Of a stretch of DNA of 64,000 nt, positions 24,669 through 37,739 are shown one piece after another (position 1 is the first letter of the stretch; each line of letters begins with the position of its first letter). The DNA comes from Manihot esculenta (lineage: Eukaryota > Streptophyta > Magnoliopsida > Malpighiales > Euphorbiaceae), in contig NC_035176.2 of the NCBI RefSeq assembly GCF_001659605.2, positions 28,328,716 through 28,392,715 of the forward strand, written 5' to 3'. The translations under genes were made by a program, and so were the position numbers. The notes under the pieces were generated by a model, which was not told the origin of the DNA, did not search any database, and worked only from the letters and a program-made list of their open reading frames with translations.

Positions 24669-24750
24669 AGGTTTAGTCTAGTGGAAAGTGCATCCTGTAG
24701 CCTTAAAAGGTCTAAAATTCGACTCCCCCAACTCCTATTTAAAAAAAAAA
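24669..24750 (+). mobile_element. tRNA-derived SINE remnant
   Basis: It contains an A-box-like ttagtctagtgg (24673-24684) and a B-box-like aaaattcgactcc (24714-24726) at tRNA-like spacing. The sequence cccaactcctattt and a 10-A tail follow. A related 3' half lies inverted at about 47431-47480. Target duplications are not clear. Confidence 0.6.
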
Positions 24751-25024
24751 GACAAATAAATAACCTATAACTTTAATTAAAATTATTTTAAAAATTGAGT
24801 ATGATTGCAATAAATTTGAATATAAATATTTGAATTGTTATGTTCTATTAGTTAAATTATTTTATTTTAGTGATTGATTAACACAGCAATAAATTTAAAA
24901 ATCGTGATTAAAATAAAAAATAAAATTTTAAAAATGTCTATTAATTTTATAATTAAGTCATTTTATAAGTAAATAAATAACGTTATACTAAAAGAATAAA
25001 GTTGTACTAAAAAAAATAATTTGA

Positions 25025-25115
25025 TTTCGCCTTATTTAACTTGATTCAGTGACTTTATTTGAGATATCCAAGTTTGAATTCAAGTGTATACACCTTCGGT
25101 CCCTATTAAAATAAA
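25025..25115 (+). repeat. Possible second SINE-like fragment
   Basis: It carries ttgattcagtgactt and, about 27 bp later, aagtttgaattcaag, loosely like Pol III A and B boxes. An A-rich stretch follows. The boxes deviate from consensus, so this is tentative. Confidence 0.25.
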
Positions 25116-27117
25116 GTTGATTTCATAAGCATCCTTTCTCCTCCATTTTTTATAATTGGATTACAATATTTATGAAAATACTAATTATAGTGATATTTTT
25201 CTTCTTTATGACATTATTTTGCAAATAATTTAGATTCACATTCCTTTTTGTGTTTGTTTACATGAGCGACTATTTGCTGATGTAAAGAAAAATAATAGGA
25301 CAAGACTCAACACAACGATTAAATACTCCTTGCAGTACTAAACTTTAATTAGGTGGCCTGCGTTCACAATCGTCGGAGGAAAGCCATGTAATTTTACCAC
25401 TTCCCTAATAAAGAGCTCTGTCACTAACGCGCTGTGAAAGGATAGAGGAGAAATAAAATGTACGTTAGTCTAGTCCACAGAATTTGATTTAAATTTAAAC
25501 AACTGATCAAACCTATTGAAGCCTACACAGATTAAGTTCTGGTTGAGCTTGGCCAGGAAGGTGGGAAAAAGTCTCCTAGCTGTCAACCACTGCTTTAAAT
25601 AATGAACAGCAGAGAATTTTAGCAATCAAGTTTGTTTATTTTATACTAGTTATATATACTTCCCCGTCTATAGACTACTGACTTCTTTAGTGGATTTTTT
25701 TTTTTTTTTAACGTTGGTTAGTTCATTTTACAAATGCACAACTCTTGCGGGAGTATATTTTGAGCTACTATATACAGCCACTGTGAGCAAAACTGAAAAA
25801 GGGGTTAATTGCAATCAACATTCTTACAAAATATATGAATGTCGTTTGTATTGGGAGATAAAATCTGAGATTGCGATAAGCACTTCCTTTACGTACTATA
25901 ACATACTGAAAACAGCCTCAGCTTGAGTGGCTTGGATGGTAACAAGCTATTGCTTAACTGGGCAAACGATATGATTTAATAAAATTCATAAAGCTGCTGT
26001 AAATACTGGCTAGAAATCATGGACTACATTGCTGGTTTCTTTGAAAAGAGAAAGGCCTATTTGCGTCCAAATACTGGCTAGGCTAACTAAAAGGTCTGCT
26101 AAGCGCAAGGAATTTTATCGTGAATTCGAGTCAATCGGGATACTTCATCTGTTCAGCTGCCAGAGGTAGGTGCACATTGCAACAGAGTCGCTTGGCCTAT
26201 TTCCCTCGCATGCAAGTGAGTTCCTAATTTGGTTTTGAATTTTAGCTGGATAACCAATGCAGCTTAACTAATTTGACTCTTGATGCAACGCTCTGAAAAC
26301 TAGTAGCCAGTAAATGGGAATAATCGACCTACAATTTCTCCAGCGCAAAACCAAGAAAAGCACTCCAATCCAATCCAAGTGGCAATCTTCGACGCCAAGC
26401 ACCTGCCTATTTTACCATGGATGTTTGTCATAATCAAGCTCCTTCCACAGTGCTTCATAGCACCCAAGAACATTTCATCACACACAGATTTTTAGGCTCG
26501 AAAACATATGAGAAAATGAACAAACTCAAAGCGCATCGACTGTTTACCCCACGCAATGCATGACCTGGCATGTAACATGCCAATAAAACACACATATTTG
26601 TAGTCGATATCTTACCAAGTAGTTCTCCTCAAATGACGGTGGGAAAAATAGGAATGCACAAAAAAATCCAAAATTGACCAAACCAAATTGACGATTCCAT
26701 TATAACTTGTAATCCCCATCCACCTTTCCTGTAGAATCTAATATTTTAGAGGACCCAGTAAGGGCCGTTCTTGAAGTTCACTAGTTCAGAAGGCTGAAAT
26801 ACAAGTAACTATATTTTGCTTAAACATCTTCCACAGTTGCCCAATAGAACAAATTGATGACCCCAGTGAACTCTTAAAACAAATTTATGAAATAAGTTGC
26901 AACCAGAAATGTTCAAATGCGATGCAGGACAGAAAAGCATGACAAATAGTACTCAACCTGCAAATTAACAACAAAAAATTAAAATTGCAACATTTAAAAA
27001 AAAAAAAAAAAAACTAGCATGTCCTAAGACATCTTAAGGAAATCAAGTCTTCACACTATAAATCCGAACTACAACTAACAGCAGGAATACATAAAACATC
27101 AAACAACCACCACCATC
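25116..27117. other. Intergenic DNA downstream of paralog B, no gene seen
   Basis: Moderately AT-rich and less repetitive than other spacers. No ORF here resembles a known family. The last 100-200 bases before 27117 should hold the 3' untranslated region of paralog B. Confidence 0.5.
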
Positions 27118-30100
27118 TTAAGTTTGTGGCGATGTTTTTGCAACTCCACTCTGTTGAACAGGCTGTGATGCTGCTGAAGAATCATAAGTCGAACGAGCAT
27201 TATTGCCAGCATTGCCATCTGCAGGATATGCTGCAGGCTGAGAATATCCACCACCATAAGAAGTGTTGTAAGGTTGCATCCCCTGTCCATAACCTGTTTG
27301 ACCAGCTGTTGCCGAACCATAAGGCGGACCATACCCTGGTTGAGCACCTGAAGCACCAAACCCAGATGGTGGCAGTCGCTGTGGACCTGAATCTGGTTGG
27401 GAATAGCCAGATGGCAGAGGCTGAGAATGTGGGTATCCAGGCTGCACAGAGGCAGGCTGGCCATAACCTCCAGGAGTGCTAGGTGATTGTTGTGTCTGAC
27501 CATAAACAGAGGGATTGGCTGGAGGTTTCTGAGCTTGTGGTGGTCCATAGTTGGACCCATATCCAGGCTGAGCTGGTGGTTGACTCCCATAACCGGGTTG
27601 GGCATATCCTGGCTGGGTGGATCCTTGAGGTGGATAACTAGATGGGTTTGGGCTAGGCTGTTGTCCAGTAGTATAACCTTGCTGACCCATTGCAGGGGGA
27701 TGAGTTGGTGCTTGGGTCGAGTCCCCTTGGGTTCCATAGGAGGAAGTGTGCCCTTCCTGAGTAGCACTGCCTACATTACCATAACTGGGAGCAGAGGTAT
27801 AACCTTGCTGTTGATCATATGGTGGTGGTTGACCATAACCTGATTGAGTATATCCACCATAGCCATCATAACTTTGTCCTTGCTGATTAAAACCAGAAGT
27901 TGGTGGCTGACTGTAATTATAACCAGTGTTATCTGCTGGAGCTGCAGGACCACCAGAGGTTGGTGGTGGTTGTGAAGAAGCTGGCTGATTATAGTAATCA
28001 TAACCCTGACCAGTTTGCTGATTGGCAGAGACATTTGACTGATCCCAGTTGGATGGATATCCACCAGATGATGGTTGGGGAGGATATCCTGCATAAGGTT
28101 GCTGGGACATATTATACTGAGGTGGTGGGCCGGGGTAAGCTCCTGGCTGCATGTAGCCATAACCAGGTTGCTGCACTGGATTAGCTCCAGGTGGCCCCCA
28201 ATTGCTTGGCGGTCGAGTTTGATATCCTTGCTGTGGATACCCTCCAGCCATTGATGGATTCCTAGCACGATTCTGCACAAAAGCATTTTTGTCCCAAATA
28301 ACCTGTGTGTACTTTTTCACAAGTGCCAGCAAATGTACTTTGCAAAACACAAAAATATATGCATATGTACAAGCATTTAGACAACTAAAAAACAATCACA
28401 TCTAGAAATCAACATTAAACAACAAATAAGCATGTATTATTTAGGGATTAATGGATTTCATATTTTATCAGGAAGGGGTATGAATGCCTACATACCGTAC
28501 TTTGATGATGGAATTATTGAGTTACTCCTGCAGAAGCCCATCCTCTCCCTACTTGAAGTGAATGGGTAGTGGTACAAAAAGAAACAAAGAGAACTATACA
28601 AGCTTTACCACAGAAGTATAGATATAACAGATCTCATCGCATAGGCTGGAGATGATTACATAATCATATGAAGTGTAGACTAATATGACATAGTATCCAT
28701 TTGATGCATTATAACTAACAGAAGCATCAATACAAGAATAAAGGCTTTATAATGATATATCTATTGACTAAACAACACCTAAAAAATTTATGTGCAGTTC
28801 AAAATTGGAATTCACCATACAAGGAACAAAAGTACGTGAATAATAATATTTACAGCAACAAACTTATATCTAAGGGATAATTATAAACAATACCTACATA
28901 CAAATAGGCATACATTTATCCAAATTTATTATGTAATTGATGAGAAGGTCCTAGTCGATTTCCTCGCAGACCTTTAGCCAACACAAATATATTTTGGAAA
29001 TATGGAAAACCAAAAGAGTGCATTATGATGGCCCACAATGAAAACGAGAATAATACCTACTGCAGAAGCCACAAATGGCAAAATAGCAAACGAAATAAAA
29101 AATACAAAGGAGAATATGATCTCAACCTGTACACATCTGGACAACACATCCAACTTGGTCGATGTGGTATTGAAAAGATTAGGAGATTGAGTGGAAAGAA
29201 GGAAATCAGGAAAAAAAACATGCCAAGCATGTTTCAAGAGATTGTAAGGCTAAACTTTCTATCAACTAGAAAGAAGAAGAGGGGAGAAAATCATTAACAT
29301 GAAATCAATAACAATTGTCAGACTATGGTAAAACAATTATCAATAGTATGAAAGCACTAATAAAAATTCAAAATTAATTATAGGACAACAAAAAATGATA
29401 CTGTTCTTAAAATTTGAGATCAAATTAAAACCACCAAAATCAGTTATAGTATATAAGTTGACAACAAGTACCACCGTTAGGGCACTCAGTAGCAAAACTG
29501 AAGGGGCATCCTAAAAATAACAAGTATCCCAAAGGTTTGTACCCCAAAACTAATCCAATTTAATAAGATTGTACTCCTCAAAAGTGGACTCGCTTCTCTG
29601 CACAATATAATTCACCATACATCAAAAAATGGGATTCAGAGCCATACCAGAGCAACGCCGAGGGAACACCAACAAAAGAATCCATGTTGGTGTCAAAAAA
29701 GTCTGATAACACTAACCCTACAATAGTTCCCAATAGCATCAGTCACATGACACAATCAATAAGTACAGATGGTGGTAGAACACACTATAATCCAAAAACT
29801 TCTCACTTGGGAATACAATCAATAATTACGGCATATTATACCAAGATAATTAACAATTATAATGTCCTTACTGACTAAACAAAAAAGATGATACTTGCCC
29901 AATAAGCCAAGGATCCAAGATATCGGCACAGCACTAACAACTATATGACAGTAAGTAATCACTCTCCATGAAAGACTGGCACTTCCAACTTTTAAATTTC
30001 TTCTGGCTCACCATTAACCCATCATCAGCCTCCAATATATATGTTAGCAGAAGTAAAAATACAGTAACGAGTAAGAAATTGATGCACTTCGAAAGATGGA

Positions 30101-33069
30101 GAATAAAGGTCTACTCAAGTCACTCGAAACCCATTCTCATAAATTCAGATGTACATCAGTCACGTCACCATGCTATACCATTACAACCTCTCTTCCACCT
30201 TCCCAAAGTCAGTTTGACAAATGGGACAAGAATTCTCAACCAGTTAAGCCGAGTATGCCAGAAGGACAAGTAAACAAAAGTCGTGCAACTTTCTGATTCT
30301 AACAGTCTAATAAGGGAAATTATAAATCAATATATTTAAGCCATTTGTCAATAACCAAACAGTTGCCCCAGCCATTACAGATTGCAAACAGGGCCAACTA
30401 TCTTCATCACAACAATTGTGCATCTTAAAACACATTCCACACTGATGAAAATTAGCCGAAAGATAAACAGAACCATAAAACCAACTTCTATTTCAGAGGA
30501 AGGAGGACAACAAATGTCCTACACTATAAGACAGCACAAAATCTAAAAGAGGAGTCAGACCCATAAAACAACTCAAATGACCAGCTAACAACTTGAGATG
30601 GATAGAAGCTTTACTAAAACAATTAAGAAATGAAAGGATGAAGAAACAAGGTAAAACAACAACACCTACACACAAGAGAGACAGAGAACGAGAGAGAGAG
30701 ACAGAGAGAGGAAATAAAAGATGTAAGGAGTCTTCATAACCAGGTTTGAATAATGAACAACCTGAATAATGGCCCAAAAGGACAAAATATGATCTACAGT
30801 AACATATAAAAACATCAGCAGAAAGAACTAATTTCTCAGTTACACAAAAATAAATAATATAGTCCCCATCAATGTTGCATGTTGCAGGTCAATGTAAAAA
30901 ATGGCAGCTAAATCTCAAATACCAAGTCCAAAAAAAAATAACAAAAACAAAATAAAAGAGGCCATAACTTCTCAGTACATAAATCTAATATTTTCTTATC
31001 ACAGCTAATACAAGCAATAACATTCAGAAGCATAACAGAATCAACATGGCAAAGAAAAAACAAATAGAGCAACAAAGAGTTATAACCAAATAAAAAATGA
31101 AAGGATAATTCATACTAATAGGAGCAGCAATAGAAAATAGAAGCATTAGTATATCACATCCTATCTCCAGCATTATTTTCCTTAGTTTAACATGTTTCAC
31201 ACGACAAAATCTAGTTCCTCAGGCCCAATGCTGAAAACTAACATCAACAACCAACCATACCTCACTTGTAACTTCAAGAACCAACTGTTTAGCAAGTTCA
31301 ATCTGTTCACTAGTCCCCTCTATATGCACATTCCTTTCTGTTGATGTATCACCTGGGGGTAAATGCAATGGTATCACCTGCAGTGTTTAAAATGCAGACA
31401 ATGATTTCCAGGATTAACCTACTGACAGGAGCTATGTGCTGTCAACAATAAATAAGTATGGGCCTTCTCTAAAATAGTGATGAACTTTAAACTACTACAG
31501 TAGTGATGGAGATGATAATGTGAAGATGGTGCTTAGCATTGAAAACAGACCTGAATCCGAGCTCCAGTCCTAGTTTGCATGTTCTTGATTGTTTCACCAC
31601 CTTTACCAATTACCAGACCAACCTGAAGCCATGCACATCACATGTTACCCGAAACAAGAAACAAAAACAAAACAGCAGCCATGTATAGCTTCTAGAAATT
31701 TAGTATATACCTTGTTACTAGCAATTTTCATTACAAAATGTTCAGAACCGCCTTGTCCTGTGAACCTTCTAGAAACAGTGCCAGAACCTCCTGCATCAGC
31801 CTGGGGAAAACATAAGACAAGAACCACCTTGTTGGTATGTTGATGTGATCATTACTAAACATCTATGATCTCCGTTAATTTCAGTTGAACCAAGAGTCCA
31901 GGAATAACTGACTGAGACCTCATGTAGCTAATAAGCATTCAGATGAAACAGCATATGCAAGGCATTAAATCTTAGCCCTACAATCCTACCTCTTCAAGAA
32001 CTTCATTAATCAACTGTTCTGCCTTTGCAATTTGTTCAGGAGTACCCATGAGCTCTACCGTCCTAGTAGGGGAATTCGGGTCTGCATCCATATCTCGAGT
32101 AACCTGAATCTTTGCTCCAGACTGAAGCTGAAGATATTTAATTGTCTCTCCACCTTTTCCAATGATAACACCTACCCTACCATTTGGAATATCAATTTTT
32201 TTGCTAGAGCCTCCCATATATGAAGCATATGAAACAGTAATTGCAGAAGGGGCTGAGTTTGACATAGACTTCATATCTGCAGTCAATAAAGTCATAAAAA
32301 TATCTTCCAGAATAGAATAATCTGCAATCTTGAAATATCGAGTAGGAAAGTAAATCAAAATATCGTCAAAGCAAATAAATAGCAAAGTCAAGATCAAGAC
32401 AGTGACCACATACTTAATTAAGCACCTTCGAAAAAAAATCCAAAGGCATAGAAGAAAACAAATAACAGAACCCCCTTAATCCTAGTCCCAATTATTCAGT
32501 TAAATCGCCTAATAGCTATACATATAGTAATGGAAAGAAAATTAGAAGCCTCAAAACAATGAGAACTGAGTGTAGCAACAAAGTCAAAAGATTAAGCACT
32601 AAGCAAGGAAGGAAACGAAACAAACATCAAAGGAAATAGATAACAATATAAAAGTACATAAAAGCAAAGAAGTTGCACAAACACGGAAGCGCATAGATCC
32701 GCATACAGAAATTCACATTAATAAACAACAGAAAGTGATAGAGTCTCAACCATTAGGAGCAGAGCTAAAACCCTTGTCACTGGAATCGAAGCCAGAAGCA
32801 CCATTCTCAACCCTAGGGCGCTTAACATCAGCACCGGCTCCGCTCAATAGGCGAGCGGCTATTTCCTGAGCTTTCTGTTTGGCCATCTGGATCTCATCGG
32901 TAGGCGGAGGCACGGTGTTGTAAGACGGCGGGGCGTGAGTGGAGTCTGGGGATGAGAAGCCAGTAGGTCGTCGCGTTGACGACGGCGGGGTCTGGTCATC
33001 ATATTTGCGCTTATTGGAGACGATGGGAGTGTTGTCTGTACCCGAAGAGTACTGCGATTCGTCTGCCAT
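27118..33069 (-). CDS. KH-domain protein, far-upstream-element-binding-like (paralog B)
   Basis: A predicted RNA/ssDNA-binding protein of 679 aa, a tandem paralog of the gene at 18044-23770. Coding exons: 32751-33069, 31990-32276, 31711-31800, 31551-31622, 31261-31377, 27118-28272. Exons 1-5 have exactly the same lengths as in paralog A (319, 287, 90, 72, 117 nt); only the last differs, by 6 nt. Two KH domains carry VGVIIGKGGETIKYLQ and VGLVIGKGGETIKNMQ. The tail is again Pro/Gln/Gly/Tyr-rich. Introns remain alignable with those of paralog A, so the duplication was of a whole genomic segment. Frames are intact and both copies could be functional. The name rests on KH similarity, not on a shown target. 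Confidence 0.93.
28496..28527 (-). other. Candidate 32-nt cassette (poison) exon in intron 5 of paralog B
   Basis: Same structure as 19416-19447: acceptor cttctgcag, a 32-nt stretch beginning GAGTAACTCAATAATTCC, and donor GTATGT. Only two or three bases differ inside it. Inclusion would stop translation one codon after exon 5. Confidence 0.5.
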
Positions 33070-33137
33070 GGGTAGAAAAACAAAGAAAGAAAACCCTAGG
33101 TACTGAGCGTTAATTAGATGTAAGAGTTGAGAATGGG

Positions 33138-33148
33138 GCTTTTATATA
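33138..33148 (-). promoter_or_regulatory. TATA box of paralog B
   Basis: The minus strand reads TATATAAAAGC about 70 bp upstream of the ATG at 33069, matching the position of the TATA box of paralog A. Confidence 0.7.
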
Positions 33149-33199
33149 GAGGACAGAGGAGGCAAGTGAGAGTATAAATTGCGACTATAAAGAGATTTT

Positions 33200-33780
33200 T
33201 TGATTGGAGATTCGTTTAGGCGTAATGCCGAAAAAAAAAAAAGGAAATATTTAATATAATTTATTGTATTGTCCTAACAAAAATTGCAATGCAGTCCCTA
33301 ACTTTTTAATAAAAAATCATTTAATTCCTAAAGTTCCTTTTTCTTAACAAATCCTGTACGAGGTACCAATATGCATATGATAAAGAAGCTTTCATTGATT
33401 TTGGAAAAACTAAAAAGAATATGTATTTTTGTGGAGTAATTTTCACCTCACTGAATTTGAGTTATTATGCATTTTACTGAATTTTGATTTGTTTCATAAA
33501 AAAATAATATTTAAATATTTTTCTGAAATAATTATCGAAATAAAATGTAAGATTAATTTTTTAGTGAGATGCATATATAATTTATCTACATGGTTTAAAA
33601 TAATAATAAATAAATCTTTTTCTTTTTTTAACTACTATAATATCTTAGTCTTGTAAATTTTTTAACTTTGTTTCCGCCTAGAACCAAATATATTTTTATT
33701 TTAACGTTTATATATAATTGATTTTATTCACATCATAATTCTTCCAATACAAACTTGCAAAAACGGACACAACTTTTTTG
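33200..33780. other. AT-rich spacer, no gene seen
   Basis: A/T-rich DNA upstream of paralog B with an A run near 33230. Nothing further was recognised. Confidence 0.5.
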
Positions 33781-34489
33781 ATACTTAAGTCAATATGAGT
33801 GATGAGCAAATTATGGAGTCCAATATGAACTCCTTATACAGTGTGTAAATTAGAGTTTGAATATAAAATGTAATCCTATATAAAATAGGATATAAAATCC
33901 TAAATAAGATATAATATGAAATCCTATCAGATAAGGATAATATTTTGATATGGATAATTTTATATTGTGATTAGGATTCTACCACCTTATTCAAAATTAT
34001 AGGATATTTAAATAGTTGATATAATTTGGGTCATTGAGACCCGGACTGAATATATTTTAATATTGAGCTATATCAGTAGTCCTCCTTATAGTGGTTGAAT
34101 CTTTAGACTCGATATTGAATTATTTCTTTTGAACTTGTCGCCTTACAAAAATTTGATGGCAAATCACTTTGGTGATTGCTTTTACTTTTTCCTTGGCGAA
34201 CTTGTCACTTTGTGGGATTTTAGTAATAATTTGTTTTGATTTTTTCCCTAATGAATTTGCCGCATTGTGTTTTGACCTTAAAGGTCATAGTTTCTTTGTT
34301 ACTTGTGTTTGTAGTAATAATGTTTTATGGCTGCATTTTAATCCAGATGAGAGGACTAAAGTTATCAATATAGAACTAAAATATAAATGTTTCAATAGAT
34401 GGACTTGTATGGTTAAACAATATTATCTGACTTTTGTTTCCATCTTGTTTTGATGGCTTGACATTGATAAGATCTGGTATTATGTTGTC
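33781..34489. repeat. Probable decayed LTR-like sequence before the minisatellite
   Basis: It has mixed composition with internal near-repeats: gaacttgtcgcc near 34133, gaacttgtcact near 34198 and gaatttgccgca near 34250. The sequence runs directly into the tandem array that follows. An LTR retroelement relic is plausible because such arrays occur in some of them, but no coding domain is left. Confidence 0.3.
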
Positions 34490-35620
34490 ATCATGAGAAG
34501 CTATATGGGCATTAGTTGTTGATGAGGGTAGGCAAATCGCCTAAGGGGGCAATTGGTTTTTTGAAAGAGCGGTCTCTTATGTCGTCTAAAAGGGTAATTG
34601 GTTTCCTGAAAGGGCCCTCTTATATCACTTATGAGCGCTTTTACGTCGCCTAGGGGCTCTCTTATATTGCCTAAATGGGCAATTGATTGCTTGAAAGGGC
34701 ACTCTTACGTCGCCTAGGGGAGCTCTTACGTCGCCTAAGTGGGCAATTGATTGACTGAAAGCGCACTCTTATGTCGTTTAGGGACGCTCTTATGTCCTTA
34801 AGTGGGCAATTGATTGCCTGAAAAGGCGCTCTTACGTTGCCTAAATGGGCAATTGCTTGGCTGAAAGAGCGCTCTTATATTGCTTGGAGGTGCTCCTATG
34901 TCACCTGAGTGGGTAATTGGTTGCTTGAGAGGACACTCTTATTTCACTTAGGGGCATTCTTACATTGCTTAAGCGGGCAATTGATTACCTGAAAGGGCAC
35001 TTTTCCATCGCTTAGGGACGCTCTTACGGTGTCTAAGTAAGCAATTAATTGTCTAAATGGGAACTCTTACATCACCTAGGTGGGCAATTGGTTGCCTAAA
35101 AGGGCGTTCTTTCATCGCTTGGGAACGCTCTTACGTCATCTAAATGGGCAATTGGTTGCCTGAAAGGACACTCTTACGTCACCTAGGGGCGCTCTTACGT
35201 TGTCTAAGTGAGCAACTGGTTACTTGAAAAGGCGCTCTTACGTTGTTTAAGGGCGCTCTTATGTTACCTAAAAGCACTCTTACGTCGCGTAAGTGGACAA
35301 TTGGTTGCTTGAAAGAGCGCTCTTCTGTCGCCTGGGGCCGCTCTTACACCATCTAAATGGGCAATTGGTTGTTTGAAAGAGTGCGCTTACATCATATAAG
35401 GGCACTCTTATATCGCCTAAATAGACCATTGGTTACCTGAAAAGAGCGATCTTACGTCACCTAAGTGGGCATTTAGTAAAGAGCAATCTTACGTCACCTA
35501 AGTGGGCATTTAGTTGTCTAAAATAGCGCTCTTACGTTACCTAGGGGTGCTCTACGAAATGTGCTCTTACGTTGCCTAAGGGTGCAATAGGTCACTTGAA
35601 TTTGGGGAAGAGTCTTTCAA
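34490..35620 (+). repeat. Minisatellite with 21-bp sub-units (unit lengths 43, 64, 85)
   Basis: About 16 units each start with gggcaattggttgcctgaaa, followed by a variable number of sub-units of the type gggcgctcttacgtcgccta. Starts near 34677, 34740, 34804, 34847, 34910, 34973, 35037, 35082, 35145, 35208 and 35294 give steps of mostly 63-64 bp, with 43-45 and about 85 as variants. The variants fit one, two or three sub-units. There is no coding frame across it. Confidence 0.88.
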
Positions 35621-36099
35621 TATGTGGAGCGTATTATTACTTTAGAGTTGTACTTCTTTTATAGGGATATAACCTATTAAAACTCATATGCAAAATTAAA
35701 TTTTTATACAAGATATAAAAATATAAAAATTGAATTTGTACAAGATGACCCATAATGATATGTGATTTTAAAGTTAATGCAGAGTCTAAATAGAAAAATA
35801 AATACAAAAGTGAAGTAATTATTGTTTACCGCGGGTTGTTAATACATAATATTACTTGGTTGATGTGTGTAAACATTATCGTATTACAATAACATAATTT
35901 ATAATTTTTCTATTTTTTAATATTTAATAAAGAGTTCTTTGTAAGCCATTAATATAATGCTAAATTTTATAAAATAAACTTAATAAAAAATTAATATCGA
36001 TGGATCTTCATGTTTAATGAGAACTTGATGGATCTTCATGCTTCATGTCATTTAGCGATATTGAAATTATGTCGTTAATTCAAAAATCACAAAGTCTAT
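35621..36099. other. AT-rich spacer, no gene seen
   Basis: No ORF, RNA gene or defined repeat was recognised. Two near copies of the short motif gatggatcttcatg occur near 36000-36040. Confidence 0.5.
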
Positions 36100-36600
36100 C
36101 ACTACAATAGCGACTTGCAAATGTTGATCGCAAAACATTCTTGACAAAGATACCAAAAGGATTAACCTCATTGTAAATTTATTGTATAAACTTTTGTGAC
36201 AGAACAAAATTCTTTAGCGGCAGTAATTATTTTGTTGCTTATGCCAAATTTCTAATAGAGTGTTAATGAAATAAAATAATGAGATATAAATTTTATTGTA
36301 ACAGATTTTACGACAAAATAAATTCTTTTAATGATATAAGCTCAAATTTCTAAAAAATGTGAGGAATATATAAATTTCATTTTAATAGATTTTATAATGG
36401 AATAAAATCTTTTAGTGATAGAAAATATTTCCATCACATAATTTACATCATCACAATTTTTTAAATAATAAAAAATATGAGATATATAATTTTTATATTA
36501 ATTTTATAAATGATGTAAATAATATTATTCACGTCATAACTATTCAATAGATTCATATTAAAAAACTTATGATGTGAATGTTGGTATACAGCATCAACGT
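36100..36600 (+). repeat. CACTA-like terminus with sub-terminal repeats
   Basis: It begins CACTACAATAGCGACTTGC, as CACTA (En/Spm) termini do. Three or more degenerate 75-80-bp units follow, carrying acagattttacgac / aaataaattcttt motifs. No matching opposite terminus or transposase was found, so this is a decayed or deleted copy at best. Confidence 0.35.
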
Positions 36601-37735
36601 TTTAAATTAAAATTAAATAAAAAATAAATTATTTATTAAAAAATATATTTTTAAAAAAATATTTTATAAATAAAAAACTAATTTTTTGAAACCACAGTCT
36701 AAAAATGGTATACTTATATTATATCTTCCAAGTATATCTTCTTCTTTTAAGTTTTGATGACGAATATTGATTTCGGAGCATAAGAATGTTATTTCTTTTG
36801 ATTTTTACTTGCGTAAAATAATTATAAGTATTATAATTATTTTTTAATAAGCTCTTATATTTTTACTAATATATGTTTAGATATTATAATTATATATAAA
36901 TACAATATAATTTTATAAATAAATCCTAAAATATTATAATTATTTATTACTAATTATAACAAAATTCCTTTAACAATGTAATTTTAAAATATTTATAGAA
37001 ATAAGCATTAAATCTGCTTGATTTAAATACTAAAAATTTTTAAACTATAAAATAAAATTGAATTGACATTAATTATAAATTAATTAAATTATTAAAATTA
37101 GAATTCAAATCGATAAAATTAAAATATTTCAAATGCAAAATAAAATAGAAATTGATGTTAATTATAAATGAATTGAATTACTGAAAATAAAATGAAAGAA
37201 TATAATTATATTATAAAATGAAAAAGCAAATTATTTTAGTTTAATTCGATTAAAAGCTAATTTTGAATGTCATTTCTATCGATTTAAAATCCAAAGTCAA
37301 AATATCAATTCTCAAAATAAAATTTGGATATTAATAACTAGCAAATCTCAATGACAAAATGCACGAAAATCAATTGATATCACATTCCATAAATAATGGT
37401 GACAAATCAAAAAATATAGAGGTCCAAATACATAATTACATGATTATTGTTTGGCAAGATATAATTTTTTTAAAAAAATAAATAAATTTTTATAAAATTA
37501 TGTGTAATTTTTTTTATTAAAAATTTTGTAAATTGAAAGTGAATGAATTCTTACATTTCAAATAAAAAACTTGATAGAAAGGAATTAAATATTTGTGAAA
37601 TTTTTTATTTCAAATAATAAGATCTGAAATGGGCGTAAAACCCTTTTTTTTTTTTTAAAAAAAAAAAAAAAGGCAAAAAATTAAGAATTTGACTCTCAAA
37701 AGGAACTTGCAATGTAAGGGGCAGACTCTGAAAGA
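36601..37735. other. AT-rich spacer, no gene seen
   Basis: Extreme A/T content with a T-run/A-run foldback near 37645-37672. No gene was recognised. Confidence 0.55.
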
Positions 37736-37739
37736 TTTA

